The notes beneath the pieces were generated by a model. The model worked only from the letters and a program-made list of their open reading frames with translations. It did no database searches and was not told the DNA's origin. A program made the translations under genes and the position numbers. From IMG/VR virus record IMGVR_UViG_3300035703_000446, positions 1 to 21,088 of that record: a stretch of 21,088 nucleotides of DNA. One strand, 5' to 3'. The DNA is from a virus. Shown here one piece after another: positions 6,975-13,833 of the stretch. Each line of letters opens with the position of its first letter. Within the stretch, counting starts at the first letter, position 1.

Positions 6975-7619
6975 TTAGAACACCTTGAGAGCTTTGAGGG
7001 TGGCCACCTGGCCGATTGAGCTTCCGATGTTGCCCCACATCTGCGCGTTGGCTTGGCCAGATGCCAGCGCTGCGCCTGCCGCGGCTTGACCTTGCTGTTG
7101 CATGAGGGCGGCAATCGTGCCACCTGCGGTCTGAGCTGCCGCACCAGTACCGGCTGCTGATGCTTGACCAAGACCAGTGATGGTACCGAGCTTTGCAAAC
7201 TGGTTCTCGATCATCTGGCTAAGAAGCTGTGGACGGTATTGCGCCAGCGCTGCTTGAATGTTGCCACCGCGCAGACCACCAGTAGCTGAGGCCTGCTGCA
7301 GCATTGCGGTCTCGCCTTGACGAGCCAGCGCCTCGAATGTCGGGGAAGTCTCCAGCGCCTCAATTGCCTTGCGCTGTTCATCGGTACCAGCCAAGCCAAG
7401 CAGGGCTTTTTGTGCACCGAGGGCTGATGTTCCTGCGCCAACGTAAGGTTCGAGTAATTTCTGGACAACGTCGAACTGGCGACGGGTCTCAGCAATGCTG
7501 GCCTCGCTCGCCTGTGTTTGTGCGCCTGCGGCGGTTTGCGCTGCGGAGCTTTGTGCATCGCTGGCCATCATGCCAGTGATCACGCTGCCCCCAACGATTG
7601 CGGTTGCGACCCATGCCAT
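6975..7619 (-). CDS. DNA-ejection protein, P22 gp7-like position
   Basis: A 214-aa protein from ATG 7619 (GGAG SD, 7-nt spacing); P22 gp7 is 229 aa. It opens with a hydrophobic Gly-rich segment (MAWVATAIVGGSVITGMM) and is Ala/Gln/Gly-rich throughout. Central segments include VVQKLLEPYVGAGTSALGAQ, ETSPTFEALARQGETAML and ATGGLRGGNIQAALAQYRPQ, the latter typical of phage internal virion/DNA-transfer proteins. This class is packed inside the capsid and ejected with DNA, where it helps form a channel across the cell envelope. It is the first of three consecutive candidates in the P22 order gp7-gp20-gp16. Its TAA directly abuts the next ATG. Confidence 0.85.
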   Translation of the reverse strand: MAWVATAIVGGSVITGMMASDAQSSAAQTAAGAQTQASEASIAETRRQFDVVQKLLEPYVGAGTSALGAQKALLGLAGTDEQRKAIEALETSPTFEALARQGETAMLQQASATGGLRGGNIQAALAQYRPQLLSQMIENQFAKLGTITGLGQASAAGTGAAAQTAGGTIAALMQQQGQAAAGAALASGQANAQMWGNIGSSIGQVATLKALKVF

Positions 7620-7620
7620 G

Positions 7621-8106
7621 TTATTTCTCCAATGCTTCCTTGCCCGGCACGCCAACAAGCACGCCCGGCTTTGGTTGGTTGTTCACATCGTAGAGCGAGA
7701 GGCCATCATCTTCCATAAGATCGGCCTCGAGCTGCTCGACGGATTCAACGTCAGTCCTGTGAATCGTCATCACCACCACATCGGTCAGTGCTGCCACCAC
7801 ACGCTTTGTGCCAACGGGCGATGGGACAACATCGCCTGGACGGATGGTGTAGTTCTGGCCCTGTCCTGCAACAGCCAACTCGCCAACGCAGCCAATGAAC
7901 AGGTGCTCGGTTTTGTGCACCTTGCTCACGATGATTCGGCCTGCGGGGATTGCGATGCGTCGGCAGTACATACCGCCTGCGAAGAAGTGTGTGGTCTCCA
8001 TGCCGGGAGCTTGAGGCATAGCAGCCATGATGCGCTGCATCACGTCAATCTTTTCTCGCGTTGCGCGAGACTGCTCTACCTCATGGTGTTCGGCCTGTGC
8101 CAGCAT
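7621..8106 (-). CDS. cupin-fold protein
   Basis: A 161-aa protein from ATG 8106; a TTG one codon earlier follows an in-frame TGA, and the SD AAGGAG is 7 nt from the ATG. The N-terminal about 35 residues form a helix (EQSRATREKIDVMQRIM). Residues 40-118 read as a single cupin barrel: HFFAGGMYCRRIAIPAG, then the metal-binding-like KVHKTEHLFIGCVGEL (His 64, Glu 67, His 68), YTIRPGDVVPSPVGTKRVV, and VVMTIHRTD. Similar cupins recur in phage structural operons, where no enzyme activity is established to my knowledge. It precedes the ejection genes, roughly where P22 has gp14, but no relationship to gp14 is visible. Its stop is separated from the next ATG by one base. Confidence 0.87.
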   Translation of the reverse strand: MLAQAEHHEVEQSRATREKIDVMQRIMAAMPQAPGMETTHFFAGGMYCRRIAIPAGRIIVSKVHKTEHLFIGCVGELAVAGQGQNYTIRPGDVVPSPVGTKRVVAALTDVVVMTIHRTDVESVEQLEADLMEDDGLSLYDVNNQPKPGVLVGVPGKEALEK

Positions 8107-8130
8107 CAATCACTCCTTTTCAGGGTTATG

Positions 8131-8159
8131 GCTGCTGGTGGCCTTCAAGACTCAGCAGC
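8131..8159 (-). other. inverted repeat in the cupin-gene leader
   Basis: A perfect 7-bp inverted repeat (GCTGCTG / CAGCAGC) with a 15-nt loop, between the possible promoter and the SD of the cupin gene. No U-run follows, so it is not a terminator. It could fold in the 5' leader of a transcript starting near 8156 or mark a processing site. It may also be chance. Confidence 0.25.
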
Positions 8160-8162
8160 GCC

Positions 8163-8190
8163 ATTGTCTCACAAACAAATGCCTCGTCAA
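8163..8190 (-). promoter_or_regulatory. possible sigma70-type promoter upstream of the cupin gene
   Basis: In the 80-nt gap before the cupin gene the minus strand has TTGACG (8190-8185, 5 of 6 to the -35 consensus), a 16-nt spacer and GACAAT (8168-8163, 4 of 6 to the -10 consensus). Most junctions in the window are far tighter, and the -35 overlaps the stop of the Cys-rich gene. It could give separate transcription of the cupin, ejection, tail and lysis genes. Two short matches alone are weak evidence. Confidence 0.35.
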
Positions 8191-8594
8191 TCCCCGTAGA
8201 AGGGGGCCTTTTCCCAAGCCTGGCACGAGCGCAGATCATGGCAGATGAAATCGAACTTGGTGCAGTAGCCTCGAAAGCCTGCGTCCTCATCCCATTCGTT
8301 GCGAGGGATGCGCTCCATCTTGGCCTGCATCATGGGGGTGTTGTTGTAATACTCGCAATTAGAGCAGCGGCGGCGGCGAGCCTCTTTCTCGTCAACTTGC
8401 ATCGCACCGGCCAGCTTGACCCAGTATGTCTTGTTGGCGGTCGGTTCGTTGGACGGTTCTTCTGGCCCGAGCATCCAGTCTTTGATGACGGTCTGGGTGT
8501 TCTTCTTGTTCTCGGCTGCCGTGATGAACGGCTTTTCCTTTGGCAGGCCGATGAAGCCCTCGGAAACCATGACTGGCATTTGTGCGTCGCGCAT
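8187..8594 (-). CDS. Cys-rich hypothetical protein (possible Zn or Fe-S site)
   Basis: A 135-aa protein from ATG 8594, chosen because a perfect SD (TTAAGGAG) precedes it; the frame extends upstream into the previous gene without another good start. The N-terminal half (PVMVSEGFIGLPKEKPFITA, VIKDWMLGPEEP) has no recognised domain. The C-terminal half holds five Cys: C77 and C80 (RRRRCSNCEYYNN), then C111, C118 and C124 in RGYCTKFDFICHDLRSCQAW, with a His beside C118. The arrangement C-x2-C-x30-C-x6-C-x5-C suggests a bound metal or Fe-S cluster. Similar Cys-rich proteins sit in other phage structural clusters, but I know no function. An 80-nt gap follows. Confidence 0.82.
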   Translation of the reverse strand: MRDAQMPVMVSEGFIGLPKEKPFITAAENKKNTQTVIKDWMLGPEEPSNEPTANKTYWVKLAGAMQVDEKEARRRRCSNCEYYNNTPMMQAKMERIPRNEWDEDAGFRGYCTKFDFICHDLRSCQAWEKAPFYGD

Positions 8595-8604
8595 GCTGTT
8601 CTCC

Positions 8605-8940
8605 TTAAGTGATCTCGCGGCCAGATGCGCTGATGGTGATTGCACCCGATGCGCTGGCCAAGGTTGAAATATAGCCACCGTCCTCAAGCGTCTGCCCAAC
8701 CAACTCGGGGCACAGGTAGCACTCGCCTGGGGCGATGGTGCGCTGGCGCAGCACTTGGTTGTTCACACCTGCAAAGGCGCTGGCAGCGACCAAGTTGACG
8801 CTGAACTGAACGTCCACAGCAGCATGGTTGGTGGCGGTGAACTTGTCGATGATAGTCTTGCAGCCAATGGCTGTGTATTGCGCGGTCTGGGAGCCTTCGG
8901 CTTCCTTGCGCGGGATGATGTTCTTGACTGTGACGGTCAT
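8605..8940 (-). CDS. small beta-rich hypothetical virion protein
   Basis: A 111-aa protein of unknown role. After MTVTVKNIIPRKEAEGSQTA come alternating strands (CKTIIDKFTATNHAAVDVQF, SVNLVAASAFAGVNNQVLRQ, TIAPGECYLCPELVGQTLED) and a Gly/Ala/Ser-rich end, ASASGAITISASGREIT. This is the pattern of small single-domain beta-sandwich proteins seen in phage virions. ATG 8940 follows the fibre gene by 7 nt, with a GAGGAAAG SD. It precedes the Cys-rich gene by 10 nt. Two Cys residues (in CYLCPE) are close together, but with no other metal ligand in view I do not propose metal binding. Confidence 0.78.
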   Translation of the reverse strand: MTVTVKNIIPRKEAEGSQTAQYTAIGCKTIIDKFTATNHAAVDVQFSVNLVAASAFAGVNNQVLRQRTIAPGECYLCPELVGQTLEDGGYISTLASASGAITISASGREIT

Positions 8941-8947
8941 GCTTTCC

Positions 8948-10120
8948 TCACTGTTGGACTTGGGTCACCGACAGGATAACGGCTGGCGCTGCTGGCGCAA
9001 ATGCGGTCGCAGCCACATTGTCGACGGTCACGGCTGTGCTGTCAGCGGCAAATGCCAACTCGATGTAGTCGCCTGCGGCCAGCGACACTGGTTCTTGCAT
9101 GGCCAACGGGATGTAGCCGTTGTTCAAGTCAGAGGTGACCAGCCGAGCAGAGTTGGGGATGGCCGTGCCGTTCTTCTTGAACCATACCCAGATGTTCTTT
9201 GCAGACGAGCTTCCGCTGGTCAGCTGCAAGTTTGCGTCCAGCCGATATAGGCCAGAGGCAGGCACGATGATGCGAGACGTTGGCGTGCCAATGGTCACCC
9301 CGTTGCTGATCTCGGTGCTGTCGAATGTCAGCAAGTACTCGGTGTTGACAGCGGCAGGCGACTGGTCTGTGGTCTTAGCAAAAACCCCGTAGTACTGCAT
9401 CTGCTGAATTGTTGGGCGCACAAAAATCATACCGACCGTTGCATCTGATGTGATGCAAGCGGCCACTGGGATGACGTTGTCAGGCGCTGTCGGCTTGACG
9501 TTGGTCAATGCGCCTGCCACCGTTGGGCTGGCATAAAGCAGGTCGCCAACAGCAAATGCGCTGGTGTCCAGATCGCGCACAAAGCCCCATGTGGTGCAGT
9601 AGCCCTTTTGCCCACTGTCGGGCAGGTCGTGGGTCATCACGCCCAATATGTAGAGCGAAGGCGACGACCCGTCTGCCAAGTAAGGTGCGACCAGCAAGGC
9701 CTCTGTTGTTGCACCTACAAAGCCCACCACCGAGCCGTTCGGAATGGTCACGCCAGTTGTGTTGCCGACCCGAGCATACTGCTCCTGCCCGATCTGCTGC
9801 GTAACCCCATAGTCCATGCGCAAATCAAGGGTCTGATCTCGCTTGTTCCACTTGGCCTGCCCCATGCGTGTGGCAGCCACCGCGTTTGGATTGAACTCGA
9901 CCGCATCGACCTGCGCCAAGTTGCTGATCGCCCGGTCGCCTTTGTTGTCGGCCACACCTGCGTTCAAGCCTGTGTCCTCGATCAGCCTGGTCAGAATGGC
10001 GATGTCGGACGGGCTGAGGTTCTCGACGATCTGGAACAGTCGCTCGAATGCCTTGATCGCCTCGTGGTCGGGCAGGAACTTGGCAAGCTGGTCTCGGGTG
10101 AGAGGCTTTTGGGTTGCCAT
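8948..10120 (-). CDS. fibre-like virion protein with C1q/TNF-like C-terminal domain
   Basis: A 390-aa protein in three parts. Residues 1-50 are helical (LTRDQLAKFLPDHEAIKAFE) and resemble N-terminal anchors of other phage appendage proteins. Residues about 95-240 form a beta-rich middle (TGVTIPNGSVVGFVG, YILGVMTHDLPDSG, FAVGDLLYASPTVAGALTN) common in phage fibres. Residues 243-390 (YYGVFAKTTDQSPAAVNTEY, RIIVPASGLYRLDANLQL, KNIWVWFKKNGTAIPNS, VSLAAGDYIELAFAAD) have the strand pattern of C1q/TNF-like jelly rolls, usually trimeric. It follows gp10, where P22 has its tail needle gp26, but shows no gp26-like coiled coil. It may be a needle knob equivalent or a separate fibre; receptor binding is inferred. 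Confidence 0.85.
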   Translation of the reverse strand: MATQKPLTRDQLAKFLPDHEAIKAFERLFQIVENLSPSDIAILTRLIEDTGLNAGVADNKGDRAISNLAQVDAVEFNPNAVAATRMGQAKWNKRDQTLDLRMDYGVTQQIGQEQYARVGNTTGVTIPNGSVVGFVGATTEALLVAPYLADGSSPSLYILGVMTHDLPDSGQKGYCTTWGFVRDLDTSAFAVGDLLYASPTVAGALTNVKPTAPDNVIPVAACITSDATVGMIFVRPTIQQMQYYGVFAKTTDQSPAAVNTEYLLTFDSTEISNGVTIGTPTSRIIVPASGLYRLDANLQLTSGSSSAKNIWVWFKKNGTAIPNSARLVTSDLNNGYIPLAMQEPVSLAAGDYIELAFAADSTAVTVDNVAATAFAPAAPAVILSVTQVQQ

Positions 10121-11526
10121 CAGAATGCCAGCGGTTCTAGCCGCGCCTCAAGTCGTGCGATGCTCAGTTGCGCATCACTTGTGCCACGGAAGCGCTGAAT
10201 GCGCCAGTTGCGCATGGTGCCCTGCTGCAGCCAGACGATGCGCTTCAAACGCTCGCCCTGCGTGCCTGCCTTGATGCGGGTGTTCAACTCCATGCTCCAG
10301 GTCATCCCGTCGAGCGAGTACTGCGTCCAAATGATCGGGTCAGAGCCAAAGGCTGCGCGTCCGGTCAAGCAGACCAACTCCAACTCGTGGAACACAGCGC
10401 CTCGGCCTTCGTTGTAGACGATCAGCGTGCCAAACTCCCAGCCGACCAGATTGCCGTAGTGCGAGGACACCGTGTCGCTCAGATAGCCATGGCTGCTGCT
10501 GGTCGGGTCGCCAACGAGCCATTTGTCGTAGCACCAGACCAGATCGCGTGCGCGGTACTGGCCGAGCGTAAATAGGCTGGTTGTCAGGGTAAACCATACC
10601 GCCTCGCCCAGCACTTGACTGGCTGCGCCATCGTAGACCAGCGTCTGGTCTGGCAGATGGATGTAGAGCAGCTGGTGTCCCTTGTCGACACGGGCTTCCA
10701 TGACCACAGCGGACAGTTGCGCCTCGGTGTATCCCAGCAGCACCTGATCAATGTCGCTGCTGCTGATCTTGACGGTCTGGCTGTTGGCACCGAGCCAGAC
10801 TGCGGGGGCCTCGTTGCGTCCACCACCCATGAAGGCGATGTTCTCAAGGAACACGCAGCAGGTGTGCGTGCCCAGCGTGCCGCGCTGAATCTGGCCACCT
10901 TCGACGCGACCGAACGGGAAGTTTTCGCCACCCACGTTGTCGAACACCTCGATGGTGTGGCGGTTCAGTGCGTAGATTTCGTTGCGCAGCTTGAGCAGCG
11001 CTTTTACCGGGTCTGGGTCGGCTTCGGCAGAGCCGTACTTCAGCGGATTGACAGCGAACGGGTCGTTCAACTCGGTGACGACCAAGAAGGTGCCATCGGT
11101 CGTCATGAAGTAGCCATCGACCCAAGCCACATCGAGTACCGTGCCGAGGTCGGCATCGGTGACCTGCTGCAGCGTTGTTCCGTTCCAGTAAAACAGATTG
11201 CCGTTGCTGGCAATGGCCAGCCGGTCAAAGGAGTAGTCAAAGGTGACGGGCGTGCTGCCACCAACATCGCCCAGCACGGTCGTCGTGCCATTGCTGGCAA
11301 TGCTGACCAGCTTGGTGCCCATCACCCGGTAGCAGACCCCGTTCCAGTTGATGCCACCTCGGGACGTGCCTGGGCCTGTGCCGTTGGCCACAATGCCATC
11401 AGCCGGGCGCAGGTAGCCTGCCGAGATGCCGCTTTGCTTTGGCACCGGCATAAGGTTGCGCGGGTAGGCCACACGGAAGTCGGGCGACTGGTCGGTGTAG
11501 ATGCCGTTGAGGATTGGAATCTGCAT
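10120..11526 (-). CDS. P22 gp10-like tail hub / packaged-DNA stabilisation protein
   Basis: A 468-aa protein matching P22 gp10 (472 aa), which binds gp4 below the portal and helps close the filled head. Similar features: N-terminus MQIPILNGIYTDQSPDFRVA, YPRNLMPVPKQSGISAGYLR (P22 has YLPVNMLATPKE and SGYLRSFPG), repeated beta-propeller-like strands such as YSFDRLAIASNGNLFYWNG, the segment LKLRNEIYALNRHTIEVFDN, and QLLYIHLPDQTLVYD (P22: ELLIIHLPRHVLVYD). The C-terminus has RLKRIVWLQQG and ARLEARLEPL. No strong SD precedes ATG 11526, so translation probably depends on the 53-aa gene ending 6 nt upstream. TGA and the next ATG overlap (TGATG at 10120). Confidence 0.93.
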   Translation of the reverse strand: MQIPILNGIYTDQSPDFRVAYPRNLMPVPKQSGISAGYLRPADGIVANGTGPGTSRGGINWNGVCYRVMGTKLVSIASNGTTTVLGDVGGSTPVTFDYSFDRLAIASNGNLFYWNGTTLQQVTDADLGTVLDVAWVDGYFMTTDGTFLVVTELNDPFAVNPLKYGSAEADPDPVKALLKLRNEIYALNRHTIEVFDNVGGENFPFGRVEGGQIQRGTLGTHTCCVFLENIAFMGGGRNEAPAVWLGANSQTVKISSSDIDQVLLGYTEAQLSAVVMEARVDKGHQLLYIHLPDQTLVYDGAASQVLGEAVWFTLTTSLFTLGQYRARDLVWCYDKWLVGDPTSSSHGYLSDTVSSHYGNLVGWEFGTLIVYNEGRGAVFHELELVCLTGRAAFGSDPIIWTQYSLDGMTWSMELNTRIKAGTQGERLKRIVWLQQGTMRNWRIQRFRGTSDAQLSIARLEARLEPLAF

Positions 11527-11532
11527 GGCGCT

Positions 11533-11694
11533 TTACTTTTTGCGTGCGGCACGCATGTTGTCGACCAAGTTGGGGTAAGGGCGACCGGCCTTCTTTGCAG
11601 ATGCGATCGCACTGGCCTTTTGTTTCTTGGTCAGCGGTTCAGGCTTGCCCTCGGACTTCGGACGGGCTTTGTCCCAGATAGGTTTCTTTTTCAC
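11533..11694 (-). CDS. hidden 53-aa basic protein, GTG start
   Basis: A small open frame between the 96-aa gene and the gp10-like gene. It reads MVKKKPIWDKARPKSEGK-type basic sequence (first residue from GTG), then PLTKKQKASAIASAKKAGRP, and ends YPNLVDNMRAARKK. Two GTG codons lie in tandem at 11697 and 11694. An AAGGAG SD is 5 nt before the second, which also forms a GTGA overlap with the previous stop, so 11694 is preferred. The closing GRPYPNLVDNM pattern recurs, to my memory, in small phage proteins. Function is unknown; the composition suggests nucleic-acid or scaffold binding. It would be missed by ORF searches with a 60-aa cut-off. Confidence 0.72.
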   Translation of the reverse strand: MKKKPIWDKARPKSEGKPEPLTKKQKASAIASAKKAGRPYPNLVDNMRAARKK

Positions 11695-11981
11695 CACTTC
11701 TCCTTGTTGGCCCAGTACGCTGCGCTCATCTTGCCTTTGGCAATGTTGTCAGCGTGACGAGCTTTGAACGACTCGCGGCGAGCTTTTGCGGCCTTGGACT
11801 CGCCCTCTTTCTTGGGTGAGCCTGTCACCCCCTGCTGGCCGAAGCGGATGGTCTTGATCTTGTCGCCTTCCTTGGCGACGACCACGTGCGACTTGGTCGG
11901 ATGGCTAGGCGTGCGCTTGGGCTGGTTGTAGCCCTGCACACCCACCTTGGCCAGCCGAGCGTCCTTCGGCTTGGCGGCCAT
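11691..11981 (-). CDS. small basic phage protein, conserved C-terminal YWANKEKW motif
   Basis: A 96-aa basic protein. Recognisable segments are GVQGYNQPKRTPSHPTKSHV, VVAKEGDKIKTIRFGQQG, and the C-terminal SFKARHADNIAKGKMSAAYW followed by ANKEKW. Proteins with this combination occur in many phage structural clusters; their role is unknown to me. The KTIRFGQQG strand and Lys/Arg-rich C-terminus suggest contact with DNA or an acidic partner. It starts at ATG 11981 sharing a base with the preceding TAA, and its TGA overlaps the following GTG start (GTGA at 11691-11694). Confidence 0.8.
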   Translation of the reverse strand: MAAKPKDARLAKVGVQGYNQPKRTPSHPTKSHVVVAKEGDKIKTIRFGQQGVTGSPKKEGESKAAKARRESFKARHADNIAKGKMSAAYWANKEKW

Positions 11982-12280
11982 TACTGACCACCTTCGCCCG
12001 TCTGGATGTGCAAAGTGGTACCGGACGCAGAGATGTAAGCAATGGTGTCATCGCCATCGCCCTTTTGGACGACGATCTCGCTGTTGGCACGCACAGGCAT
12101 GTCAGCGGTCGTGGCGGTCTGGGCACCGGAGCCGATACGAACGTGGCAGATGTTGGCACCGACGTTCACCAGGCGCACGGACTTGGCCTGCGAGTCGAGG
12201 CTGGCAGATGCCGATGCTGCGGCTGGGGTCACGACAGCGTTGACACCACGACGGGGCTGGAATGGGGCGCGAATGGTCAT
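11981..12280 (-). CDS. small beta-rich hypothetical virion protein
   Basis: A 99-aa protein of unknown function. After a short N-terminus (MTIRAPFQPRRGVNAVVTP) it alternates hydrophobic and polar residues like a compact beta-sandwich: SVRLVNVGANICHVRIGSG, then MPVRANSEIVVQKGDGDDTI and AYISASGTTLHIQTGEG. The overall pattern resembles the small beta proteins often found in phage structural operons, including the 111-aa product of 8605-8940 here, but I see no clear sequence match. ATG 12280 has an AGGAG SD. Its TAA overlaps the next ATG by one base (TAATG at 11981), indicating coupled translation. Confidence 0.78.
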   Translation of the reverse strand: MTIRAPFQPRRGVNAVVTPAAASASASLDSQAKSVRLVNVGANICHVRIGSGAQTATTADMPVRANSEIVVQKGDGDDTIAYISASGTTLHIQTGEGGQ

Positions 12281-12298
12281 GTCTGTTTCTCCTGAGAA

Positions 12299-13030
12299 TT
12301 AGCCTACACGGTACCAGCTGCTGGTCGAAAGATCGAAGCGCAGTCGGAAGAAGTCGTCAGCGGCCACAACAGCCGGTTCGCCGGTCACAGCGGTTGCGCC
12401 GTTGCCATTGATGGTCAGCGCGTTGATCTGCTGCGTGCAGTTGACGAGCACTTCTTGCTTGTCGATCACGTTGGCGATGGCTGGCAAGGTGATCGTGCCG
12501 GTCGCAAAGCCTGCGGTCGGGGTCAGAATCAAGTGCGTGTTGTTGCTGTTGTTGTTGATCGCTACGTTGAAGCCATCGGACGAGGGCGCAGCGTATTGCG
12601 TGACGTAGTTCGGGAACAGGCTTGCCGTGCTCGGGAACACAAGGTTGGCCTGCATGTAGGCCAGCAGCATTGCGCCAGTGATCGCCTTGGTGGTCGAGTC
12701 GGCATCGTCGAAGATGGCAAACTTGTCGGCTGCTGTCACCGATGCGCCAGCGGTCATGCTGGTGAACAGTTGCGCTTGGATGTAGGCGCGAACCAAGGCG
12801 GCGGTCACCTTGACTGAGTTGGCCTGACTTGCGTCGTAGATCGGGAACAGGTCGGCATCGACAATCGCCTCGGTGCTTTGGGTCATGTCTGCCACAAAGT
12901 TGTCGAGGATGAATGCTTGGATGACTGACATGGCGGCCTTGCGAGCATCGCCGTTGTTGGTGCTGAAAACAGGCACCAAGTCGCCAGCCGATACGGTATC
13001 GACTGCCGACAATTGGTTGATGGTGGTCAT
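12299..13030 (-). CDS. structural protein with three ~43-aa repeats (unknown role)
   Basis: A 243-aa protein I cannot name. Residues 10-44, 53-87 and 96-130 are three related units of about 43 aa. Each has the pattern D-L/K-F/V-P/A-V/I-F/Y-D, then a Lys/Arg-Ala/Thr-containing stretch and an aliphatic helix ending AF/YI or AYM; for example AGDLVPVFSTNN, DADLFPIYDASQ and AADKFAIFDDAD. The C-terminal about 100 residues are beta-rich (TLPAIANVIDKQEVLVNC, TINGNGATAVTGEPAVVAA, DFFRLRFDLSTSSWYRVG), like the ends of phage fibre or decoration proteins. ATG 13030 has an AAGGAG SD, 12 nt after gp4. A virion appendage or decoration role is inferred. Confidence 0.82.
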   Translation of the reverse strand: MTTINQLSAVDTVSAGDLVPVFSTNNGDARKAAMSVIQAFILDNFVADMTQSTEAIVDADLFPIYDASQANSVKVTAALVRAYIQAQLFTSMTAGASVTAADKFAIFDDADSTTKAITGAMLLAYMQANLVFPSTASLFPNYVTQYAAPSSDGFNVAINNNSNNTHLILTPTAGFATGTITLPAIANVIDKQEVLVNCTQQINALTINGNGATAVTGEPAVVAADDFFRLRFDLSTSSWYRVG

Positions 13031-13042
13031 TAGGGTTTCTCC

Positions 13043-13522
13043 TTAGTCGAAGTCGATAGCGCTGTCCTCGCCTGCCAGCAGACGGTCTTTTGGCGGGTCG
13101 AGGAATGGATTGTCCACGGCCCACGGCTTGTTGCCTGCGCCTGCTGGCATTGTGCCCGGCATTTGCATTTCCATGGGCATGGCGGCACGCGAGAGCAGCA
13201 CCTCATAGCCTGCTCGAGCTGCGGCCTTGGTCTCGGGCAAGACGGTCTTGCCATATCCGGGAGCGATGCGCTGGGCCAGATTGGTGTAGATCGCCTCGTT
13301 TGCGGAGTCTGGGACGTTGGTCTGGGTGTCCAACGTGCTGTTGTTGGGGCTGGTGGGCAGCGGGTATCCGACACGGATGCCTTTGCCGTTCCAAGTCGCC
13401 ATCATCGCGTCCATCTTGAACAGGGCGCTGTTCAATTGCTCCGGTGTCAGATCGTAGACGTAGGATGCAAGCCCGATCTCTTCGAAGGCTTGCAACACGA
13501 ATTGGCGCTTAGTCCAGCCCAT
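13043..13522 (-). CDS. P22 gp4-like head-completion/tail adaptor protein
   Basis: A 159-aa counterpart of P22 gp4 (166 aa), the adaptor that binds below the portal after packaging and begins tail assembly. Visible similarity: helix FVLQAFEEIGLASYVYDLTP, the pattern LNSALFKMDAMMATWNGKGI followed by VGYPLP, and EAIYTNLAQRIAPGYG; P22 gp4 has AVFHNLACRIAPDYA at the same place. The region GTMPAGAGNK corresponds to the P22 MPTGSGN segment. The C-terminus is Asp/Pro-rich. ATG 13522 is 2 nt after the previous stop. It lies between the coat and gp10 genes as in P22, with extra small genes around it. Confidence 0.9.
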   Translation of the reverse strand: MGWTKRQFVLQAFEEIGLASYVYDLTPEQLNSALFKMDAMMATWNGKGIRVGYPLPTSPNNSTLDTQTNVPDSANEAIYTNLAQRIAPGYGKTVLPETKAAARAGYEVLLSRAAMPMEMQMPGTMPAGAGNKPWAVDNPFLDPPKDRLLAGEDSAIDFD

Positions 13523-13524
13523 GA

Positions 13525-13833
13525 TTACGCCTCCAGCGCCTTGGCGATCAGGCCACCGAGCTTGGAGTCGCTGGTGCGGCCATCAAACTTGATGCCCAGT
13601 TCAGTGGCTTTGGCTTCCAGTTCTTCGCGGGTCGGGGGCGCGTTGTCGTCTGCGACTGCCTCGACAGGTTTCGCGGGAGCCTTGGTCTTGGCTTTGGCCT
13701 CGGTGGTGGTCAGCGACCATCCGTCCTTCTTGGCCTGATCAACTTCGTGATCGTCGACAACGACATAGTCAAACTTGTCGCCGTGAATCTCGTGCGCACC
13801 GGGGTGCTTGTAGAGCATGGTCGGGTTCTTCAT
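13525..13833 (-). CDS. hypothetical head-region protein with HeH/LEM-like C-terminus
   Basis: A 102-aa protein from ATG 13833; the frame extends further upstream but that part is an out-of-frame read of the 60-aa gene. The chosen start has an AAGGGA SD and overlaps the preceding stop (ATGA). Residues 1-40 ([21 protein letters not shown]) look like a small beta domain. A Lys/Ala/Pro/Thr-rich linker follows at about 44-62. The C-terminus [20 protein letters not shown], then [13 protein letters not shown], resembles the short helix-extended-helix (HeH/LEM/SAP-like) modules found in phage proteins near capsid genes. Position between coat and gp4 suggests a head-associated or DNA-binding accessory role; this is inference. 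Confidence 0.8.
   Translation of the reverse strand: MKNPTMLYKHPGAHEIHGDKFDYVVVDDHEVDQAKKDGWSLTTTEAKAKTKAPAKPVEAVADDNAPPTREELEAKATELGIKFDGRTSDSKLGGLIAKALEA

Noticed and set aside
8595-8699. Upstream extension of the Cys-rich protein to 170 aa
   Set aside because: It overlaps the end of the 111-aa gene in another frame and lacks a good SD, whereas ATG 8594 has TTAAGGAG at proper spacing.
10615-11757. Plus-strand open frame (380 codons) opposite the gp10-like gene
   Set aside because: Antisense shadow of a recognised gene. It would also span three minus-strand genes with convincing starts and overlaps.
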